From: CAWJNF01 sp963844235 | GTDB lineage: Bacteria; Actinomycetota; Thermoleophilia; Gaiellales; Gaiellaceae | Length of the DNA: 64,000 nt | Direction: 5' to 3' | Assembly: GCA_963844235.1 (NCBI GenBank) | Contig: CAWJNF010000004.1 | Location: 682,001-746,000 of the forward strand | Made by a program: the position numbers and the translations under genes | Shown: one piece after another, positions 8,314 to 17,133 of the stretch | Numbering within the stretch: position 1 is the stretch's first letter | Layout of the letters: each line of letters begins with the position of its first letter | Notes under the pieces: generated by a model | Told to the model about the DNA's origin: nothing | The model's database searches: none | Seen by the model: only the letters and a program-made list of their open reading frames with translations

Positions 8314-9310
8314 TCGGCGCCTCCCCGTCTCCGTCCTCACGGGGTTCCTCGGTTCCGGCAAGACGACCTTGCTCTCGCGCGCGCTCAGCCATCCGGCGAT
8401 GGGCGAGACCGCGGTCATCGTCAACGAGCTCGGCGAGGTCGCGATCGACCACCACCTGCTGCGTCAGGTCGACGAGCGCACGGTGCTGCTGGCGAGCGGC
8501 TGCGTGTGCTGCTCGCTGCGCGGCGACCTGGCCGAGGAGCTTCGCGACCTGCTCGACCGGCGCGGCCGCGACGGGGTGCCCCCGTTTCGCCGGGTCGTCG
8601 TCGAGACCACCGGTCTCGCCGACCCCGCGCCGATCGTGGCGACGCTCGTCTCCGAGCCGCTGCTCCGTCATCACGTCCGCCTCGAGGCCGTCGTCGCGAC
8701 CGTCGACGCCGTCGCCGGCCGCCGAACGCTCGATCGCCACGAAGAGTCGGTTCGCCAGGTGGCGGCTGCCGACCGCATCGTGGTCACGAAGTCCGATCTC
8801 GCCGACCCCGCGCCCGTGACCGAACGCGTGCGCGCCCTCAACCCGACGGCGGAGGTGACGGCGGCCTCGCGCGGCGAACTCCATCCGCGACGGCTGTTCG
8901 GGCGGCGGTCGCCTGTCGATCCGGCCGGGGTTCGGTCGCGTGAGCAGGCCGGCGCGGACGGCGCGGACGGCGGCGACCACGACGTGCACGCCTTTGCACT
9001 CGCGTTCGAGCAGCCGCTCGATTGGACGGCGTTCGGCGTGTGGCTGACGATGCTCCTGCAGGCCCGCGGCCAGGACGTGCTGCGGGTCAAGGGCCTCCTC
9101 GACACCGGCGCGCCCGGGCCGGTCGTCCTCGACGGGGTCCAGCACGTCGTCCATCCCCCACGCCACCTCGACGCCTGGCCGGACGCCGACCGGCGCTCTC
9201 GTCTTGTGTTCATCGGCCGGGCCCTCGACCCAGCCGCGCTGCGCGCGTCGCTGCAGGCATTCGACCGCGCCGCGCCCTCCGCGGTCGCCGCTAGGACTCG
9301 GGCGTCTTGA
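8306..9310 (+). CDS. CobW/COG0523 family metal-chaperone GTPase
   Basis: 334 residues from GTG 8306, overlapping the preceding stop by 8 nt. Walker A LTGFLGSGKTTLL (13-20), the family metal-binding motif GCVCC (Cys66, Cys68, Cys69), a VETTGLADP switch segment, NKxD-type TKSD and a C-terminal CobW_C domain (about 220-330, FVLIFEQPLDW-like block present as ALAFEQPLDW). A short Gly/Asp/His linker DGADGGDHDVHA precedes the C-terminal domain and could hold metal. Members deliver Zn, Co or other metals to enzymes; which metal is used here is not evident, and I saw no Zur site upstream. Confidence 0.9.
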   Translation: MADRRLPVSVLTGFLGSGKTTLLSRALSHPAMGETAVIVNELGEVAIDHHLLRQVDERTVLLASGCVCCSLRGDLAEELRDLLDRRGRDGVPPFRRVVVETTGLADPAPIVATLVSEPLLRHHVRLEAVVATVDAVAGRRTLDRHEESVRQVAAADRIVVTKSDLADPAPVTERVRALNPTAEVTAASRGELHPRRLFGRRSPVDPAGVRSREQAGADGADGGDHDVHAFALAFEQPLDWTAFGVWLTMLLQARGQDVLRVKGLLDTGAPGPVVLDGVQHVVHPPRHLDAWPDADRRSRLVFIGRALDPAALRASLQAFDRAAPSAVAARTRAS

Positions 9311-9431
9311 TCTCTTCCTCGAGATCGTGCTTGGCCCGGCGGGCACCGCCCGCGAGCCGGCGCCAGCGCTTCGTGTTCGTGAGCACGATCAGCACGCAGA
9401 CGACGACAACGAAGGCAATGAAGATCGACAT
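9291..9431 (-). CDS. 46-residue single-pass membrane protein
   Basis: ATG 9431 to TAG 9291 on the minus strand encodes MSIFIAFVVVVCVLIVLTNT, then KRWRRLAGGARRAKHDLEEE and IKTPES. One N-terminal membrane helix, a strongly basic juxtamembrane segment (positive-inside) and an acidic tail: an organised small-protein profile rather than random antisense. The 3' end overlaps the end of the CobW gene by 20 bp tail to tail. The start overlaps the region just upstream of, or the first codons of, the lipoprotein on the other strand. Function unknown. Confidence 0.6.
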   Translation of the reverse strand: MSIFIAFVVVVCVLIVLTNTKRWRRLAGGARRAKHDLEEEIKTPES

Positions 9432-10512
9432 CGCATCACCGTTGTATCACGGCGACCGCGCCGAGTGCCCGCCGGCTCGACGCCTCGGGCCCCTGGCAGC
9501 CCTTGCCCTGGTGCTGGTTTCGTTGGCGTCCGCGTGCGGCGGCGAGCCGGCTCCGGCTCAGATCGTCACGGCCGGCGGGGACACGCCGGAGCCGACGCCG
9601 CTCGTCGTCGCGCTCGGCCGGCTGCCGGATGCGCCGGGGGCACGGCAGCAGATCCTCTTCGGCGATCTCGTCCGGCTTCGGAATGCGTACGGCAAGGCAG
9701 ACGCCCGTGCTGCGCTCGCCGGGGTCTGGTTCCCGGATGCCCTCGCCGGGGCGAGCGAGAAGAGCTGGCGGCAGACCTTCGGTTTCGGGGTGCAGGCGGT
9801 CGACCGCTTCGCCGCGGCCGGGTTCCATCCCGAGGAGACGGCCGTCCTGACGGGTCGGTTCCGCCCCGGGCAGGTACGCGGGGCGCTTCGAGAGCAGGGG
9901 TGGAAGCGGCGGGGAGCGCTCTTCTCGCGTGGCGCCGACGGCTCGGTGGCGGCCGACACGGCGGTCGGGCGGCTGGCGCTCAGCTCGCTCAACCGGGTCG
10001 CCGTGACGCGTGGCCGCCTCGTTGCCGCCTCGACGACGGCGCTCGGCCGCGCGGCCCTGGCGCCGGGGTCCACGCTCGCCGAGGATGGCGACGTCCGCAC
10101 GGTCGCGGAAGCACTGGGTCGGGTTACAGCGGCTGCGATCGTCCCCGCCGAGCTCGTCCGCCCGGCCTCCGGGGTGGTCGTGGCCCCGCTCGCTGCGGCT
10201 CCCGCCCTCCTCGTTGCCGCGGCGGTCGACGATCGCCGGCCGGACGAGCGCGTGGTCCGCATCGCGCTCCTCTACGAAGAGCCGGCGCAGGCGCAGAGCG
10301 ACGCGGCCGCGATCGGCGCGGCGTTTCCCGGAACCGATGTGCCGACGCGCGCGGGAAAGCGCTTCGGCGACCTGCTCACCGGTGTAGAGGCTCGCGTCGT
10401 ATCGGATCGCGTCGTGCTCGTCGAGGGGACGATCGCCGAAGGCGAGCTGACGGGAATCTGGCGCGGGCTGCTCGAGTCAGGCGACCTGGCCGTCCTCGTT
10501 CGCCAGCGCTGA
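9418..10512 (+). CDS. Secreted lipoprotein, unrecognised
   Basis: About 364 residues. The N-terminus has an Arg pair, a hydrophobic run LAALALVLV and a lipobox LASAC, so the mature protein should be diacylated at the Cys and anchored outside the membrane. The mature part has an ATP-free, mixed alpha/beta pattern with no motif I recognise; DUF3352-like solute or substrate-binding roles are possible but not shown. The start is uncertain: ATG 9418 or TTG 9442; the latter avoids overlap with the small antisense membrane protein and gives a cleaner signal peptide. Confidence 0.7.
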   Translation: MKIDIASPLYHGDRAECPPARRLGPLAALALVLVSLASACGGEPAPAQIVTAGGDTPEPTPLVVALGRLPDAPGARQQILFGDLVRLRNAYGKADARAALAGVWFPDALAGASEKSWRQTFGFGVQAVDRFAAAGFHPEETAVLTGRFRPGQVRGALREQGWKRRGALFSRGADGSVAADTAVGRLALSSLNRVAVTRGRLVAASTTALGRAALAPGSTLAEDGDVRTVAEALGRVTAAAIVPAELVRPASGVVVAPLAAAPALLVAAAVDDRRPDERVVRIALLYEEPAQAQSDAAAIGAAFPGTDVPTRAGKRFGDLLTGVEARVVSDRVVLVEGTIAEGELTGIWRGLLESGDLAVLVRQR

Positions 10513-10607
10513 CTCGCTTCGGCGGAGATCCGGTGAACATCGCGGGCGTCGCATGACAGGGTTGCGTACGTTTCACCGGCACAGGCGAAGAAGCCCGGGG
10601 CGCGACT

Positions 10608-12389
10608 ATGGACACCGACGACGAGCAAGCACCTCCGCCCTCTGAGCGGGGCGGCAAGACTTCGTACGGGCAGGCAGCGACGTTCCGGCCGGCGAAGCGG
10701 GAGCCGCTGCTCGTACGCACCATCCCGGTCTCCGAGGACGTGCCCCGCTACCGGATTCCCAGCGCTCGGCGTGACCTGATCGCCGGGCTCACCGTCGCTG
10801 CGCTCGCGTTGCCCTCGGCGATGGCCTACGGCCAGCTGGCCGGGCTCTCGCCGGTGAACGGGCTGTACGCCTTGCTCTTGCCGACGGTCGCCTACGTGCT
10901 GCTCGGCTCCTCGCGGCGGCTGGTCATCGGCCCGGAAGGCTCGGTCTCGACGCTCGTCGCCGCCGCCGTCCTTCCGCTCGCCGTCGCCGGCAGCAACGAG
11001 GCGGCCGAGCTGGCCGCGATGCTCGCGCTGCTCGTCGGGGCCTGCTTCCTGCTCGCCTGGGTTCTGCGCCTCGGCTGGGTGGCCGACTATTTCTCCCGGC
11101 CGGTGCTGATCGGCTACCTGCACGGCGTCGCGGTCGTGCTCGTCATCGCCCAGCTCGGCAACCTGCTCGGGCTCGACGTCGACGCGCGCGATCCGCTGCA
11201 ACGGCTCGCGGACGTGGCGCGGGAGCTCGGGGACGTGAGCGGCTCCACGATTGCGGTCAGCGTTACCTCGCTCGCCGCGCTGCTCACGCTGCGCCGCTTC
11301 CTCCCGGCCGTGCCCGGCGCGCTCCTCGTGGTCGTGATCGCCATCGGGGCTTCCTGGGCGTTCGACTTCGCAAGCCACGGCGTCGCGATCGTCGGCCCGA
11401 TCCCGGGAGGTCTGCCGCACCCCACGCTGCCGACCCCCTCGCTCGCCGACGTCGTGGACCTGGCGCCGGCGGCATTCGGCATCTTCCTCGTCGCCTTCGC
11501 CGACGAGATACTGACCGCGCGCGCGTTCGCGGGCAAGCACAACGAGCATGTGCGCGCCTCCCAGGAGCTGCTCGTCATGGGTGCGGCGAACCTGGCCGCC
11601 GGCTTCACGCGGGCTTTCTCGATCGGCGCCAGCGGCGCACGCACCGCCGTGAACGAGGCGATGGGCGCTCGCACCCAGATCGCCGGCCTGTTCGCCGCGG
11701 GCGCGGTCGCCGTCATCTTGCTCTTCCTGACCGAACCGGTGCAGTACCTGCCCACGGCCGTGCTGGGCGTCGTCATCGTCGTCGCCGCGATGAACATCGT
11801 CGATCCGGCCGCCTGGCGGGCCCTCGCGGCGATCGACCGCGTGGAGGTCGCGATCGCCGCGGTCACCATGGGCTGCGTCGTCATCTTCGGCGTGCTCGAG
11901 GCGCTCGTCGTCGCCGTCGGGCTCTCGATCATCGACACGGTGCGGCGGAGCGCTCGGCCCCACGACGCCGTGCTTGGCTGGGTCCCGGGTCTCGAGGGCT
12001 ACCGCGACGTCGCGCTGCACCGGTCGGCGCGCGTGACGCCGGGCGTCGTCATCTACCGGCTCGACGACCGGCTCTTCTACGCGAACGCACGCTACGTCAA
12101 GGGCCGGGTGCGCGAGGCGATCCGCGCCGCGCCCACCGAGACCTCGTGGTTGGTGTTCGACGCGGAAGCGGTCAACCACGTCGACTCGACCGGGATCGAA
12201 GCGCTCATCGATCTGACCCGTGACCTACGCGGCGACAACATCACACTCGTCGTCGCGAGGCTCCGGAAGCGCCTGATGCCCGACTTCGAGGCGGCAGGCC
12301 TCGCCGACGCGATAGGGCCGGACCATTTCTACCCCTCCGTTCGGCTCGCGGTCGCCGCAATCGAGAGCCGACCCGGGAGTGGCGTCTAG
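10608..12389 (+). CDS. SulP (SLC26) anion transporter with STAS domain
   Basis: 593 residues. Hydrophilic N-terminus of about 45, then the SulP membrane core with the signature YRIPSARRDLIAGLTVAALALPSAMAYGQLAG (gate helix region), EGSVSTLVAA, and FTRAFSIGASGARTAVNE. C-terminal STAS domain (about 460-590) with VNHVDSTGIEAL, the conserved DSTG phosphorylation-like loop. Probable substrate is sulfate, bicarbonate or another small anion; no carbonic anhydrase or cys gene is adjacent to decide. Confidence 0.93.
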   Translation: MDTDDEQAPPPSERGGKTSYGQAATFRPAKREPLLVRTIPVSEDVPRYRIPSARRDLIAGLTVAALALPSAMAYGQLAGLSPVNGLYALLLPTVAYVLLGSSRRLVIGPEGSVSTLVAAAVLPLAVAGSNEAAELAAMLALLVGACFLLAWVLRLGWVADYFSRPVLIGYLHGVAVVLVIAQLGNLLGLDVDARDPLQRLADVARELGDVSGSTIAVSVTSLAALLTLRRFLPAVPGALLVVVIAIGASWAFDFASHGVAIVGPIPGGLPHPTLPTPSLADVVDLAPAAFGIFLVAFADEILTARAFAGKHNEHVRASQELLVMGAANLAAGFTRAFSIGASGARTAVNEAMGARTQIAGLFAAGAVAVILLFLTEPVQYLPTAVLGVVIVVAAMNIVDPAAWRALAAIDRVEVAIAAVTMGCVVIFGVLEALVVAVGLSIIDTVRRSARPHDAVLGWVPGLEGYRDVALHRSARVTPGVVIYRLDDRLFYANARYVKGRVREAIRAAPTETSWLVFDAEAVNHVDSTGIEALIDLTRDLRGDNITLVVARLRKRLMPDFEAAGLADAIGPDHFYPSVRLAVAAIESRPGSGV

Positions 12390-12437
12390 GTCACCGGCAT
12401 TCTCGAAGGCCCGGATCAGACCCTCCAATGGCGGACA

Positions 12438-13490
12438 TCAGGCCGGCGAGGAGGCGGGCAGCCCGGCTCGGGAGATCATCAGCTCGTACGCGGCGACGTA
12501 GTCGGCGACCATGCGCTCGGAGGAGAAGCGCTCTTCCACGTACGCGCGGCAGGCCAGGGGCTCGATGGCGTCGGCGGCCTCGATCGCCGCGGCCATGTCG
12601 CGGAAGCTGTCGACGACGATGCCGCTCCGCCCGGGCTCGATCACCTCGGGCACGGCGCCGTACCGTGTCGCCACCACCGGGGTCCCGCACGCCATCGACT
12701 CGATCATGACGAGACCGAACGGCTCCTCCCATTCGATCGGGAAGAGCGTCGCCCGGGCGTTCTGGAGCAGGTCGACCTTGTTCTCGTGCGTCACCTCGCC
12801 GAGGTACTCGATGCCCCAGCCGAGGCTCGGCCGCACGGTCGACTCGAAGTACTCCTTCTCGAGCGCGTCGCGCATCTTGCCGGCGATCTTCAGGGGGAGA
12901 CCGGTCTCCTTCGCCACCTCGATGGCGCGATGGCAGCCCTTGTCCGGGCTGAGACGGCCGAGAAAGAGGAGGTAGTCGCCCCGGTGCGGCTGCACGGGAT
13001 AGGCGTCCAGATCGAGCGCGTTCGGGCAGTTCGCAACCCAGGGGAGGTGCGGCTTGGGCCTGCGCTGGTTGAGCGACAGCGAAATGAGGCCGATTCCGGG
13101 AACCACTCGAGCGATCTGCTCGTAGACGGCCCCGGCCTCGCCGTCCAGCGGCCCGTGAACGGTGTGGACCGTGGGCGTCTCGACCGTCCCCGCGAGGGCT
13201 GCCGCCGGCATTCCGGAGTGGTCGTTGACCACATCGAACTCGCCGGCCCGCTCGTAGCAGGCGAGCGCGTGGCGCAACTCGGCGACCGACGTGCCGATCC
13301 GGTCGGAGGGTGCCTCCTCGTACACGGACACGAGCCGGGCCTTCGTCCGGGAGTCGCCGGAGGCGAAGAGGGTTACCTCGTGACCGGCCTCGACGAGCCC
13401 CTCCGCGAGCAGCGCCACCACCCACTCGATGCCTCCGTACCCCGTCGGCGGGACGGGGAACCACACTGGGCTGAGCACGGCGACGCGCAT
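12438..13490 (-). CDS. Family 4 glycosyltransferase
   Basis: 350 residues, GT-B fold. N-terminal PPTGYGGIEWVVALLAEGL is the glycine-rich loop common to the GT4 branch; the C-terminal half has the E-x7-E motif in EEPFGLVMIESMACGTPV followed by AVPEVIEPG, the donor-binding signature. Lies 40 bp downstream of the debranching-type glucosidase gene on the same strand, suggesting a joint role in glycogen, trehalose or compatible-solute glycan metabolism. Donor and acceptor unknown. Confidence 0.9.
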   Translation of the reverse strand: MRVAVLSPVWFPVPPTGYGGIEWVVALLAEGLVEAGHEVTLFASGDSRTKARLVSVYEEAPSDRIGTSVAELRHALACYERAGEFDVVNDHSGMPAAALAGTVETPTVHTVHGPLDGEAGAVYEQIARVVPGIGLISLSLNQRRPKPHLPWVANCPNALDLDAYPVQPHRGDYLLFLGRLSPDKGCHRAIEVAKETGLPLKIAGKMRDALEKEYFESTVRPSLGWGIEYLGEVTHENKVDLLQNARATLFPIEWEEPFGLVMIESMACGTPVVATRYGAVPEVIEPGRSGIVVDSFRDMAAAIEAADAIEPLACRAYVEERFSSERMVADYVAAYELMISRAGLPASSPA

Positions 13491-13530
13491 CGGATCGGCT
13501 CTCAGGGGGCTCCGCGGACCATCGCGCGGG

Positions 13531-15603
13531 CTAGTGCTCCATGACGGTCACGGTGCCGTCCTCGAGCTTAGCCTCCCACGTCAGGCCGAAGGCGCGCAGC
13601 CCCGAGAGCTTGAGCGTCCCCGCCCAGTTCGGGATGCCCTCCGGCGCCTTGGTGACGATGCCGTGACGCGCCCGGTCCGGCTCCAGCCCGAGCAGCAGCT
13701 GGAGCAGGAGCACCGGCGTGCCGGCCGCCCAGGCCTGGGGGCGGCAGGACGTCGGATACGGGATCGGGAACGGCGTCTCCGATCGTGAGAAGCCGGCGAA
13801 GACCTCGGGCAGCTGGTAGTCGAAGAACGGGGCGGCGTTCAGCATTCTGCGGATGATTCGGTGCGCCTCCGGCCAGCGCCCGTACCGGGCGAGCCCCCAG
13901 GCGATGAGCGAGTTGTCGTGCGGCCACACCGTTCCGTTGTGGTACTCGAGCGGGTTGAAGCCGGCGTCGTCGGAGGACATCGTCCGCACCCCCCAGCCGG
14001 TCCACAGACCCTCGCCCATGAGCTGATCGACGACTGCGTCGACCCGCGCGGGCGGAACAATCCCGCTCCACAGCAGATGGCCGAGGTTCGAGCAGAGCGA
14101 GTCGACCGGCCGCTTGTCGGCGTCCAGGGCGAGCGCGTAGTAGCCGCCACGACTCTCGACCCAGAACGCATCGTCGAAGCGCCGCTGCAGATCCGCGGCG
14201 TCGCGCTCGAGTCGCTCCGCCAGATCCCGATCGCGCCAGACGAGGCGGGCGAGCTCCGCGACACGGAGCTTCGCATCGTAGGCGTAGCCCTGCACCTCGA
14301 CCGGCGCGATCGGCGCCTCGGCAAGCCGCCCGTCCGCGAACTTCATGGAGACGCCGGAGTCCTTCCAGGACTGGTTCGCGAGACCTTTCTCCGAGCGGCG
14401 CTGGTACTCCAGCAGGCCGTCGCCGTCGAGGTCGCCGTGGTGCTCCATCCATTCGAGGGCCTTGAGCGCCGGCGCCTTGAGGCTGCGGACGAGTGCCGCG
14501 TCGTCCGTCCAGCGCCAGACCTCCGAGAGGAGGATGAGATAGAGCGGCGTCGCGTCGAGCGTGCCGTAGTAGGCCGGGAACCAGGCGTCGGCGCCCCTGC
14601 CGTTGCGGACCTCGTGCACGATCTTCCCCGGCTCCGCGTCGACCTCCGGGGCGTCCTCACTGGCCTGCATCTCGGCGAGCGTGTGCAGCGCGTTGCGCGC
14701 AAGCTCGGGGCCGAAGAGCAGCGTCTGCAGGCACGAGATGAGCGTGTCCCGGCCGAAGACGGCCATGAACCACGGCATGCCGGCCGCCGGGAGCTGGCCG
14801 TGCGAGCCGGCGCCGCGCATGCGAAGCGAGGCGAGGTCGGAGACCGAGCGCGAGAATGTCCGGCCGAGGTCGTCCCAGGAGCTTCGCAGCTGCGGAACAC
14901 CGAGCTGCCACGCTGCCAGTGACTCCCGCACGCGCGTTAGCTCGTCGCCGAAGTGACGCTCGGCCGTACGGGGCGCGATTCCGTCGCCGTTCAGGACGGG
15001 CAGGACGTCGACGCGGAGATGCCACCGCTCGCGCGGCTCGAGCGCAACCTGGTAGCGAACCGTGCCGTCCGCCGTCTCGCCGCGGCGTGACAGGCTGACG
15101 CGGGTGCTGCCGTCGAAGTTGCCGAGCGCGCTGAAGACGAAACCGTTCTCCTCTTCGTCGAAGAACGCCGGGACGACCTCCGGCACGCGCGCGCTCTCCG
15201 GGTGGCCGAGCGACGCATCGAACGCCTTGACCGTGAAGATGTCGGCGAAGTCGCTGCCGAGATCGAGCCCGAGCTCGAACTCGACCCGTCGGTCCAGGTG
15301 GTTCACGCAGACGACGTGCTCCTGCATGCCGTCGCCGATGAAGCGACTGCGCTGGATGGACACGGAGTCGTGCGCCAGGCCGCCGACAGTCGGGTTACGC
15401 AGGAACCAGGCGGCGGAGAAGTACTCGACCTGCCCGTATGAGAGGAGCAGCGGGCGCGCGCCGTCGATCGTGAGCAGGAAGCGCGACAGGAAACGGGTAT
15501 CAGCCGCGAAGAACCCGGTGGTGGGGTCCACGATGTCACCCAGCTCGTCGCTCACGCAGAAGGTGGCGCCCTCGAGGATCGTGATCTGCACGACTGATGA
15601 CAT
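13531..15603 (-). CDS. Glycogen-debranching-type amylo-alpha-1,6-glucosidase
   Basis: 690 residues. N-terminal glycogen-debranching domain (about 5-200; ITILEGATFCVSDELGDI start, typical of the bis-domain family), then an (alpha/alpha)6 catalytic barrel with GMPWFMAVFGRDTLISCLQ near 285, an NQSWKDSGVSM segment near 405 and NPLEYHNGTVWPHDNSLIAWG near 560, which carries the acidic and aromatic residues of the GH63/GH133-like active site. Cytosolic. The start ATG overlaps the last base of the DUF6457 gene upstream, so both are translationally coupled. Confidence 0.9.
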   Translation of the reverse strand: MSSVVQITILEGATFCVSDELGDIVDPTTGFFAADTRFLSRFLLTIDGARPLLLSYGQVEYFSAAWFLRNPTVGGLAHDSVSIQRSRFIGDGMQEHVVCVNHLDRRVEFELGLDLGSDFADIFTVKAFDASLGHPESARVPEVVPAFFDEEENGFVFSALGNFDGSTRVSLSRRGETADGTVRYQVALEPRERWHLRVDVLPVLNGDGIAPRTAERHFGDELTRVRESLAAWQLGVPQLRSSWDDLGRTFSRSVSDLASLRMRGAGSHGQLPAAGMPWFMAVFGRDTLISCLQTLLFGPELARNALHTLAEMQASEDAPEVDAEPGKIVHEVRNGRGADAWFPAYYGTLDATPLYLILLSEVWRWTDDAALVRSLKAPALKALEWMEHHGDLDGDGLLEYQRRSEKGLANQSWKDSGVSMKFADGRLAEAPIAPVEVQGYAYDAKLRVAELARLVWRDRDLAERLERDAADLQRRFDDAFWVESRGGYYALALDADKRPVDSLCSNLGHLLWSGIVPPARVDAVVDQLMGEGLWTGWGVRTMSSDDAGFNPLEYHNGTVWPHDNSLIAWGLARYGRWPEAHRIIRRMLNAAPFFDYQLPEVFAGFSRSETPFPIPYPTSCRPQAWAAGTPVLLLQLLLGLEPDRARHGIVTKAPEGIPNWAGTLKLSGLRAFGLTWEAKLEDGTVTVMEH

Positions 15604-15848
15604 CAGGCTCGCTTGTTCACAACGTCGTCGACGAGCTCCGCCAGGTCCGTACCCTGCCGGCGCCCCCGGGCGAGCCCTACGAGGTAGCAGACGAGCGGAG
15701 CGTTCGTTCGGTCGCCGCTCTCGTGCGCGGCGACCCGCGCCAGCTCGAGGAGCCGCTCGACGTCTGCGTCAGTCAGCTCGTACTCGGACGCATCGTCGCC
15801 GACTCCCTGCGCGATCCGTGCGCTCGCCGCTGCGAGCCATTCGTGCAC
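15603..15848 (-). CDS. DUF6457 small protein
   Basis: 81 residues, MHEWLAAASARIAQGVG start, conserved in actinobacteria as DUF6457; in many genomes it sits beside molybdenum-cofactor genes, but here it precedes a debranching enzyme. All-helical, soluble, with a conserved RTNAPLVCYLVGLARGR segment. GTG start at 15,848 with TAGGCT 6 nt upstream on the same strand, so it looks leaderless. Stop and next start overlap (TGATG). Function unknown. Confidence 0.8.
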   Translation of the reverse strand: MHEWLAAASARIAQGVGDDASEYELTDADVERLLELARVAAHESGDRTNAPLVCYLVGLARGRRQGTDLAELVDDVVNKRA

Positions 15849-15857
15849 CGCGCAAGC

Positions 15858-17012
15858 CTACCGCTCGCGTCCTACGGCGGTCCCCCCGGCGACTGCCATG
15901 AGCACGTGCGGCACGACGGCCAGCACGTACAGGCCGCAGAATGCTGCTCCGAGAGCCGCGTAGCCGCCGAAGTGGAGTGCGAGCCCGCCGACCCCGGCGC
16001 CGATCAGGTAGCCGAGCTGGGCCGCAGAGGCTCGCAGGCCCATCGCCATGACCGACCGTCCCGGGGCCGCGTCGAGCCCGAAGGCGCTTCCGGCGATCGT
16101 TCGGCCGGCGTTGAGGAAGACGTAGACGGCGAGGAGGAGCACCGTCAGCCAGAGGGCCTGACGGAGCGACCCGATCAGAGCGGCGACGACCGCGGCGGCC
16201 AGCCCCAGGCCGATCACGAGGCGCTGCGACGACCGTTCGATGTGGCGCCGGAAGTACAGCGTCCCGGGCAGGTACGCAGCGAACATGCCGCCCAGGATCG
16301 CGCCCGTCGCCGTCAGCGAGAGCGCATACGAATCCACGAGGAGCGCGCCGGCGTAGACGAGCACGCCGACCCACGCCGAGAACGCGAGCACCTCCCCGAG
16401 CCACCACGCTGCCAGCACGCGGTCCCGGGCGAGCGTGGCGAGATCGCCCCGCAGCGTGGCCGGTCGGCGCGGCGCCTCCGGCAGCCGGAACGCGAACGCG
16501 AGCGCGAGTAGCGAAGCGGCGAGCGGCAGCACGAGCCATGCCAGGCGCCAGCTCACGTCGCCCACGGCGCCGACGAGCGGCATGCCGACGAGCCATGCGA
16601 CCGCCTGCCCGGAGAACGTCGCCGAGAGGGCATCCGCGCGGCGTTCGCGCGGTATCCAGGCCGTGGCGCCCGCGATGCCCGCCGACAGGAGAACGCCCAC
16701 CGCAGCGCCGAGCAGAACCTGCGCGCCCGCAAGCGCGGCGAAGGTGGGCGCCGCCGCCGAGAGCGCCGACGCGAGGGCCAGCGTGCCCAGGCCGCCGAGC
16801 AAGAGACTCCTCAGCCCGACTCGAGCGGCCATCGCGCCCACGCCGAAGGCCGTCACGGCCGCCACGCTCCCCGAGATGGCGCGGAGCTGGCCCGCGGTCG
16901 CCGTGGAGACGTCGAAGTCCTGCGCCACCTCGACCAGGATCGGCGAGAGCACCAGGGTCCCCGCCTGGCTCGCAAAGAGGCAGAGGGCGAGCGTCGTCGC
17001 TGCGCGGCGCAC
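15858..17012 (-). CDS. Major facilitator superfamily transporter
   Basis: 384 residues, 12 predicted membrane helices, from GTG 17,012 (VRRAATTLALCLF). The first loop region SQAGTLVLSPILVEVAQDFDVS and the ATAWIPRERRADALS loop 4-5 segment fit DHA1-type drug/metabolite exporters. Longer in-frame upstream extension to 17,441 is antisense to the SDR gene and has no conserved features. Divergent from the SDR/transhydrogenase operon with a 120-bp shared upstream region. Substrate unknown. Confidence 0.85.
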   Translation of the reverse strand: MRRAATTLALCLFASQAGTLVLSPILVEVAQDFDVSTATAGQLRAISGSVAAVTAFGVGAMAARVGLRSLLLGGLGTLALASALSAAAPTFAALAGAQVLLGAAVGVLLSAGIAGATAWIPRERRADALSATFSGQAVAWLVGMPLVGAVGDVSWRLAWLVLPLAASLLALAFAFRLPEAPRRPATLRGDLATLARDRVLAAWWLGEVLAFSAWVGVLVYAGALLVDSYALSLTATGAILGGMFAAYLPGTLYFRRHIERSSQRLVIGLGLAAAVVAALIGSLRQALWLTVLLLAVYVFLNAGRTIAGSAFGLDAAPGRSVMAMGLRASAAQLGYLIGAGVGGLALHFGGYAALGAAFCGLYVLAVVPHVLMAVAGGTAVGRER

Positions 17013-17133
17013 CGCGCCAATGTAGAGGCGGTTCCTCGCCTCCAGCGGCGGTTCGCAGCGTATGCTGAGGCCGCCGCCGAGGTTGTGCAGCGCGTCCGAT
17101 CTCGACGGTGAGTTGCCCGCGCATCGCCATGAC

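Noticed and set aside
10272..12179. 635-codon minus-strand frame opposite SulP
   Set aside because: Antisense to a clear SulP gene; His/Arg/Asp-rich shadow without motifs.
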